From: Maritimibacter sp. REDSEA-S28_B5 | GTDB lineage: Bacteria > Pseudomonadota > Alphaproteobacteria > Rhodobacterales > Rhodobacteraceae | Length of the DNA: 64,000 nt | Direction of reading: 5' to 3' | NCBI GenBank assembly: GCA_001626765.1 | Contig: LUOO01000045.1 | Coordinates: 48,071 to 112,070, forward strand | Shown: piece after piece, positions 59,428-64,000 of the stretch | Numbering within the stretch: position 1 is the first letter of the stretch | Layout of the letters: each line of letters starts with the position of its first letter | Position numbers and translations under genes: made by a program | The notes under the pieces: generated by a model | Seen by the model: only the letters and a program-made list of their open reading frames with translations | Told to the model about the DNA's origin: nothing | Database searches by the model: none

Positions 59428-61497
59428 CTAAAGCACGTCCGCGAGGCTCTCGAGCGAACCCGCATGGTCGCGCTGCCATTCCACGTTCTGGGGATCGCGC
59501 ATGGCAAGTGCCTGGTCGATCCTGAGCGCCTCGGCAAAGGCCGCAAGCGCGCCTTCCACGTCGCCCGAGGACCGGCGCACCTCGCCCAGACGGCCCAGCC
59601 AGTTGGACAGGTCGCGCTGCCTTTGCACCGTGTCGGGTTCCTGCGCGGCGAGGGCGCGCACGATGGACAGGCTTTCTTCATAGGCGGTCTGGGCCGCCGC
59701 CAGATCACCCAGCGTGCGGTTCACATCGCCCAGACGCCCCAGGGAAAGCGCAAGATCGCGCTGCCAGTCGATATTGGCCGGATCGCTTTGCAGAAGCCGC
59801 CGATTGATCGTGAGGCTTTCGGTATAGGCCGCCCGCGCCGCGGCGAGGTCGCCCTTGGCCTCGGCGATGCCGCCAAGCTGGTCGAGCGACACGAGCAGCC
59901 CGCGTTGAAGCTCGGTATTGGCAGGGTCCGCCTGCGTAAGCGCCCCGTTGATGTCGAAATTTTCCTGATAGGCCGCCTGCGCCCCATCCATATCGCCGGT
60001 TTCGCGCAGGAGATCGCCGTAAAGGCCCAGAGACAGCGCCAGATCGCGGCGGGTGTCGGTGCCGCTCGCGTTGAGCCCGACCGAGGCGCGCGACAGCGCC
60101 ACGGTTTCCTCATAGGTCGCCCGCGCGGCCGGCAGATCGCCGGTCCGCTGCTGAAGCGCGCCCAGCCGCACGAGCGCCGCGGACATGCCGCGCCGCCAGC
60201 GGGTGTCGGAGGGTGCAAAGCTGTAGAGCTTGCGCCAGACCTCGAGGCTCTGGTCGTAGTAGTCGCGCGCCTCGGGCAGGTCGCCCCGCGCCTCGGCCAT
60301 ATTGGCGAGCCGGTCCAATGCCAGCGCCTGATCGCGGCGGAAGGTTTCGTTGGCGGGGTCGCTTTCGAGCAGCGAGGTGGTGATCGCAAGCGCCTCGGCA
60401 TAGGCCGATTGCGCGGCTTCCATATCGCCCTGCGACCGGCGCACGTCGCCCTGCATGGTGAGGCGCACGGCGGTCGAGCCCTTGAGCACATCATCGCCCT
60501 CGAACCCCTCGGCGAGCGCGGTTTGCAGCGTCTCGACCTCGCCCAGAATGGCCTCGCGCACCGACAGCGGCAGCGCGTAGTCCTGAAAGCTCTCGACGAT
60601 GCCGTAGGACATGGAATCCGCGACCGACACGGCGGTGCGGAGCGCCCGTTCCGCCTGCGCCTGCGCTTCGAGCGCCGCGCCGCGCTGGACCCAGGCAAAG
60701 CCTCCCAGCGCCCCCACGACGACGAGACCCGCGACCGACCCGGCGGCGACATAACGCGCCCGGCGGTTCGAGGTGCGGCGGCTTTCGAGGATGTAGCGCC
60801 GTTGCAGTTCGGTCGGGCGCGGCGCCGAGGCGGGCTGTTCCACGAGCCAGCGTTCGGCATCCTCGAGGTCGCGCCCGCGCAGGGGCTGCGCGCCCAGCCG
60901 GGCCGAGCGGCTCCAGCGTTCGGCCATTTCACCCAGCCCATCGTCGGCATCGACGAGAAGCAGCGCGCGCGGGGCAAGCGCGCGACGGGCGGTGAGGTCC
61001 TCGAAATCCACCTCGGACAGCCGGATCACGGCCTCGGAGCGGTCGTAGTCACGCGGCTGGGCGGTCTGTCCGGGGCGGTGCGGCTGCACCTGCACGGTCC
61101 ATATCCCATCGCGGCGGTTGCGTTCGTGAAACCGCTCGGCCACCTCGCCCGCCCCATAGAGCAGGTCGAAATGGCGAAGCTGGCGCAGCTTCCACGCGAC
61201 GTAGCCCGGCTGCCAGATTTCGGAAAAGCGCGCGAAGAAGGCCCAGAGAAGTGCGGCGGGCGCGGTGAAGCGCGCGACGTTGAGGAGCGCGGCGGAGAGC
61301 GTCCCATTAGGTCCCTCGGGCCGGATCTGGATCGGGGCGACGCTGGCGAAGAGCTTGAAGGTATAGAATATTCCGTCGAGCAGCGATTGCAGGACCATCC
61401 AGGGCCCGGTGGCCTGCGGCACCCAGACGAGCAGGTAGGAGGTCAGACCGAAGACGAAGCTGACGACGGCGAGGATCAGGGACCAGTTTCGCGTCAT
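59428..61497 (-). CDS. N-terminal fragment of TPR membrane protein
   Basis: 689 residues. Membrane helices at about 5-27, 68-90 and 249-271. Between them lies a degenerate TrkA-N-like region (HFDLLYGAGEVAERFHERNR; SEVDFEDLTARRALAPRALL). Seven or so TPR units follow from about residue 350, repeat length ~47-48, each ending in a W/R-QRDL motif (IDWQRDLALSLGRLGDVNRT). The N-terminal module parallels the RyR protein downstream. No signal peptide other than helix 1. The lipoprotein gene ends 25 nt before the ATG. Confidence 0.65.
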   Translation of the reverse strand: MTRNWSLILAVVSFVFGLTSYLLVWVPQATGPWMVLQSLLDGIFYTFKLFASVAPIQIRPEGPNGTLSAALLNVARFTAPAALLWAFFARFSEIWQPGYVAWKLRQLRHFDLLYGAGEVAERFHERNRRDGIWTVQVQPHRPGQTAQPRDYDRSEAVIRLSEVDFEDLTARRALAPRALLLVDADDGLGEMAERWSRSARLGAQPLRGRDLEDAERWLVEQPASAPRPTELQRRYILESRRTSNRRARYVAAGSVAGLVVVGALGGFAWVQRGAALEAQAQAERALRTAVSVADSMSYGIVESFQDYALPLSVREAILGEVETLQTALAEGFEGDDVLKGSTAVRLTMQGDVRRSQGDMEAAQSAYAEALAITTSLLESDPANETFRRDQALALDRLANMAEARGDLPEARDYYDQSLEVWRKLYSFAPSDTRWRRGMSAALVRLGALQQRTGDLPAARATYEETVALSRASVGLNASGTDTRRDLALSLGLYGDLLRETGDMDGAQAAYQENFDINGALTQADPANTELQRGLLVSLDQLGGIAEAKGDLAAARAAYTESLTINRRLLQSDPANIDWQRDLALSLGRLGDVNRTLGDLAAAQTAYEESLSIVRALAAQEPDTVQRQRDLSNWLGRLGEVRRSSGDVEGALAAFAEALRIDQALAMRDPQNVEWQRDHAGSLESLADVL

Positions 61498-61522
61498 GGC
61501 GCGCCTGCCCCCCGGTCGGCCA

Positions 61523-62035
61523 TTACCAGCCCGACTCGGCGGCGGCGGGGCACGTGGCGAGCGTAGGGGCGGTGGTGCCGTCCTCGCAGCTGACCGAGGC
61601 CATGGCGCCCGCACGCACCTGCGCCGTCCCGATGGCGCGGCGCGCGGTGGTGTTCGCTTGGGTCTCGTCGGTTTCGCGGGTCGGGGCCATGGCCGGGGTC
61701 GCGGGCACCTCCCCCTCGCCGGTCTCAAGCGCGGCCATTTCGACGAATTGTTCCTCTTCGAGCCGGCGCAGTTCCGCGACCGCCTCGGCCTGGGTCAGCT
61801 CGCCCGCCTCCACACGCGCGCGCAGGTCGGCGTAGGCATCCACCTCGACAACCTCGCCCGCCTCGTTGGTCTTGGACACGACCGGGGTCGCGCGGCCCCG
61901 CGCCCGATCGAGCGTCAAGCCCGCAGGCGCGGCCTGAAATCCGTCCATCCAGTCGAAGGAGAAGATAAGATCGCCACGCTCGGTGCAGGCAGACATCAGG
62001 CCGAAACTGGCGGCGGCGACAAGGACTCGAATCAT
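61523..62035 (-). CDS. putative lipoprotein, first gene of RyR/TPR operon
   Basis: 170 residues. Lipoprotein signal: MIRVLVAAASFGLMSACTER, with lipobox LMSA-C (Cys at residue 17). Central helix rich in Glu (LRARVEAGELTQAEAVAELR), then a low-complexity linker (Pro/Thr/Glu) and a Cys pair near the C-terminus (SVSCEDGTTAPTLATCPAAA). Not recognised. GGAAG lies upstream of ATG 62035. Likely outer- or inner-membrane anchored partner of the TPR protein. Confidence 0.7.
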   Translation of the reverse strand: MIRVLVAAASFGLMSACTERGDLIFSFDWMDGFQAAPAGLTLDRARGRATPVVSKTNEAGEVVEVDAYADLRARVEAGELTQAEAVAELRRLEEEQFVEMAALETGEGEVPATPAMAPTRETDETQANTTARRAIGTAQVRAGAMASVSCEDGTTAPTLATCPAAAESGW

Positions 62036-62284
62036 GAAACTTCCAAAATCAGGCAGACGGCTGGCAACGGATTGATTGTTAAGAGATGGCCGGATGCGCC
62101 TCACGGGCGCAAGCGGCCTGCACCGGGAGATTGGGGTCGGGCGGTGTGGAGGGGGCACAGGGGACAGGCCGCCCGGAGGGATAGCCAGATGTGCCACGGG
62201 AGGGGCGAGCGCTGCACCGGAAGACGTTTCCACCTTAATATCAATAGGTTGGAATCTCTCCGGCCTTGCGCGGTGCAGAACCAG

Positions 62285-62911
62285 TCAAGTCGTGGCGAGA
62301 CGATCCAATGCGATTGCCAGCACGTCATTTGCCACAGCCTCGGGCGTGCGGTCGCCGTCGATCACGACGCAGCGGTCGGGGTTTGCGGCGGCGAGGTCGA
62401 GAAAGCCCTGCCGCATCCGCACCTGAAGATCGGCGCCGAAATCCTCGAACCGTTCCTCGGCGGTGCGACGGCCCTTGGCGCGGGCGTGGCCCTTGGAGGG
62501 GTCCATGTCGATGATGACGGTGAGGTCCGGTTCGCGCCGGATCATCAGGGCGTGAAGCGCATCCACCGTGTCGCGCAGGCCGGGGCCGCGCAGACCCTGA
62601 TACATCCGCGTGGAATCCGCGAAACGGTCGCAGACGACGACCTTACCCGCCGCAAGCGAGGGTTCGATCAACCGTTCGAGGTGGTCGCGCCTCGCGGCGG
62701 TGAAGAGCAAGATCTCGGTCTCGGCGGACCAGCGGTCCGGGTCGCCTTCGAGCACCAGTGCGCGGATCTGTTCGGCCCCCGGCGAGCCGCCGGGTTCGCG
62801 CGTCGCGACCACGTCGAGGCGGCGCGCCGACAGCGTATCGGCCAGCATCCGGGCCTGCGTCGACTTGCCGGAGCCGTCGATGCCCTCGAAGGTGATGAAA
62901 TATCCGGCCAT
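62285..62911 (-). CDS. tmk: thymidylate kinase
   Basis: Phosphorylates dTMP to dTDP. 208 residues. The P-loop is TFEGIDGSGKSTQARMLADT, the DRY-type motif KVVVCDRFADSTRMYQGL, and the lid is GHARAKGRRTAEERFEDFGA. Five nt upstream (in the transcript) lies the carboxypeptidase gene, giving the dac-tmk operon seen in many relatives. Confidence 0.96.
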   Translation of the reverse strand: MAGYFITFEGIDGSGKSTQARMLADTLSARRLDVVATREPGGSPGAEQIRALVLEGDPDRWSAETEILLFTAARRDHLERLIEPSLAAGKVVVCDRFADSTRMYQGLRGPGLRDTVDALHALMIRREPDLTVIIDMDPSKGHARAKGRRTAEERFEDFGADLQVRMRQGFLDLAAANPDRCVVIDGDRTPEAVANDVLAIALDRLATT

Positions 62912-62916
62912 CCGGG

Positions 62917-64000
62917 TCAGTTGGCGGCGGCAGCGGGCGCGGCGTCTGCCGGGGCAGCGGGTGCGTCCGTCGCCGCAGGCGTCACGGAGGGCGTCTCTGA
63001 CGTCGTGTCTCCTGCGCCGTCCCGGTCGGCGAGGTTACGCGCCATTACGAGCGCCTGGGTCGCGGCGGCCTTGAACTTGGGGCCGAAACCCGCCTCGGCC
63101 ACGCTGGTCGTCGCCACGAGCGGCACCACGGTTTCCCCCATGCCCGCACGGGTGATGGTAAGCGTGGCAAGCTGGGTGCCCTGTGCCACGGGTGCCTCGA
63201 TCGGGCCGGTCCAGTCGACCTTGCCCTCAATCGAACCCGAGGCGGTGACGGGCATCAGCAGCTCCAGATCCTCGGCAGGTGCCAGCGCCACGGTGGCGGC
63301 GTCGCCAAGCCAGACGGGCACCTCGGCAATCACCTGCCCTGCCTTGACCGGCGTGCGCATGGCGAACTGGCGGAACGACCAGTTGAGGATCGAGGCGCTT
63401 TCGTTGCGCCGCTCCACATCCGAGGAGAGGCCCGAGATCACGAACACGATGCGGCGGCTCCCCTGCATCGCAGACCCGACGAGGCCATAGCCCGCCTCTT
63501 CGGTATGGCCGGTCTTGAGCCCGTCGGCCCCCATGCCCAGCGACAGAAGCGGGTTGCGGTTGTGGCGATTGTCCGGCGCGCGTCCGTCGAAATCGAACTC
63601 CTGGATGCCGAAGTAATGATAATACTGCGGGAAATGCTCGATCAGCCGCTCCGCGAGAATACCAAGGTCGTGCATACTCATGCGCTGCGCCGGATGCGGC
63701 CAGCCCGAGGAGTTGCCGAAGGTCGAATTGGACATGCCCAAGGCCCGCGCGCGTTCGGTCATCTGGCTTGAAAATGCGTCTTCGGTGCCGCCCAGCCCTT
63801 CGGCCACCACGACGCAGGCGTCGTTGCCCGACAGAACGATGATGCCCTTTATCAGTTCTTCGACCGTGGGCTTGTCCTGCGTGTTGAGAAACATCGTCGA
63901 GCCGCCCATGGCCATGGCCCGTTCGCTCACGTTGAAGCGGGTGTCGAGCGAGACGCGCCCGTCCTCCAGCGCCTCGAAGAGCATGTTGAGCGTCATCAGC
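62917..64000 (-). CDS. dacC: D-alanyl-D-alanine carboxypeptidase (partial, 5' end outside window)
   Basis: The 3' part of a low-molecular-weight penicillin-binding protein (PBP5/6-like). It trims peptidoglycan stem peptides in the periplasm. Visible are the SGN motif in IIVLSGNDACVVVAEGLGG and the KTG motif in MGADGLKTGHTEEAGYGLVG, and the C-terminal beta-domain. The signal peptide and SxxK motif lie beyond 64000, the sequence continuing in frame as L-M-T-L-N-M. The C-terminus ends in an Ala/Pro-rich tail and lacks an obvious amphipathic anchor. Confidence 0.9.
   Translation of the reverse strand, partial: LMTLNMLFEALEDGRVSLDTRFNVSERAMAMGGSTMFLNTQDKPTVEELIKGIIVLSGNDACVVVAEGLGGTEDAFSSQMTERARALGMSNSTFGNSSGWPHPAQRMSMHDLGILAERLIEHFPQYYHYFGIQEFDFDGRAPDNRHNRNPLLSLGMGADGLKTGHTEEAGYGLVGSAMQGSRRIVFVISGLSSDVERRNESASILNWSFRQFAMRTPVKAGQVIAEVPVWLGDAATVALAPAEDLELLMPVTASGSIEGKVDWTGPIEAPVAQGTQLATLTITRAGMGETVVPLVATTSVAEAGFGPKFKAAATQALVMARNLADRDGAGDTTSETPSVTPAATDAPAAPADAAPAAAAN

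Larger units (their letters stand above)
57600..61497 (-). pseudogene. giant TPR membrane protein, disrupted by one amber codon and one frameshift
   Basis: Three open fragments read as one protein. From ATG 61497 the frame stops at TAG (59428-59430, codon 690), then resumes in the same frame with the TPR array uninterrupted (DVL-stop-ALGDVESALATFD). At 58715-58718 one extra base shifts the frame; skipping it restores AAYDRLAR-VATEAGNDAAAR. With that base removed, 3,897 nt give 1,298 codons plus a stop. Either a recent pseudogene or sequencing errors; the individual fragments are listed separately. Confidence 0.75.

Noticed and set aside
58483..61566. Open frame of about 1,000 codons antisense to the TPR gene
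   Set aside because: Repeat-driven shadow of the TPR array; translation is repetitive but without protein signals.

Overview
The window looks like a chromosomal stretch of a marine-type alphaproteobacterium of the Rhodobacteraceae (Roseobacter lineage). This rests on high GC, the accB-accC-aat-DUF2155-mlaD-NDUFA12 neighbourhood, a DddL-type DMSP lyase, two polyamine ABC transporters, a SelD fused to a flavoprotein, and the many short overlapping (ATGA/TGATG) gene junctions. The assignment is from gene content only. I see no phage, insertion sequence, CRISPR array or rRNA operon. Most of the window is core or metabolic DNA with a few unusual islands.

Layout. 0-8.4 kb: acetyl-CoA carboxylase accB/accC, aat, a DUF2155/mlaD/NDUFA12 minus-strand operon, a RidA protein, clpP-clpX. 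8.5-13.7 kb: a minus-strand polyamine-type ABC operon (ATPase, binding protein, two permeases with unusual extra domains). 14-24 kb: argE, an RsmB-type methyltransferase, tRNA-Leu(UAA), the DMSP lyase, a secreted TPR protein, a rhomboid protease, a Flp-like pilin, an inositol monophosphatase, a DUF389 membrane protein, and a PepSY-cytochrome b-HTH operon. 23-31.5 kb: divergent metR/metF, an aldehyde dehydrogenase, DUF2161, Mn-pyrophosphatase, an HAD protein, a MaoC hydratase, a HisC-like aminotransferase and an SH3-like protein. 31.5-42.7 kb: a putrescine uptake and catabolism regulon (FAD oxidase, SpuC-type aminotransferase, GntR regulator, PotFGHI transporter, PuuA-type ligase, second FAD oxidase, one orphan gene) tied together by four copies of a TTTGATCAAA palindrome. 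42.9-50.2 kb: a Hint-like remnant, a sulfotransferase, acyl-CoA ligase/crotonase/thioesterase, PdeM, and the flavoprotein-SelD fusion. 50.4-55.9 kb: an NsrR-like Rrf2 regulator, nirBD preceded by a candidate ANTAR (NasT-type) two-hexaloop leader, and divergent efp/epmA. 55.9-62 kb: an unusual three-gene membrane operon (lipoprotein; a giant TPR membrane protein now broken by one amber codon and one frameshift; a RyR-domain protein with tandem TrkA-N-like folds). 62.3-64 kb: tmk and a D-Ala-D-Ala carboxypeptidase that runs off the window.

The best candidate for an undescribed system is the 55.9-62.0 kb operon. Two of its proteins share a channel-like N-terminal module (two membrane segments flanking a loop, then a TrkA-N/RCK-like Rossmann fold). 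One ends in a ryanodine-receptor RyR domain and the other in long WQRDL-type TPR arrays. Other notable structures are a dispersed hairpin element (four copies), a 25-nt tandem repeat that has rewritten the MetR C-terminus in three frames, and an HTH gene whose natural stop has been lost at one of the dispersed elements.
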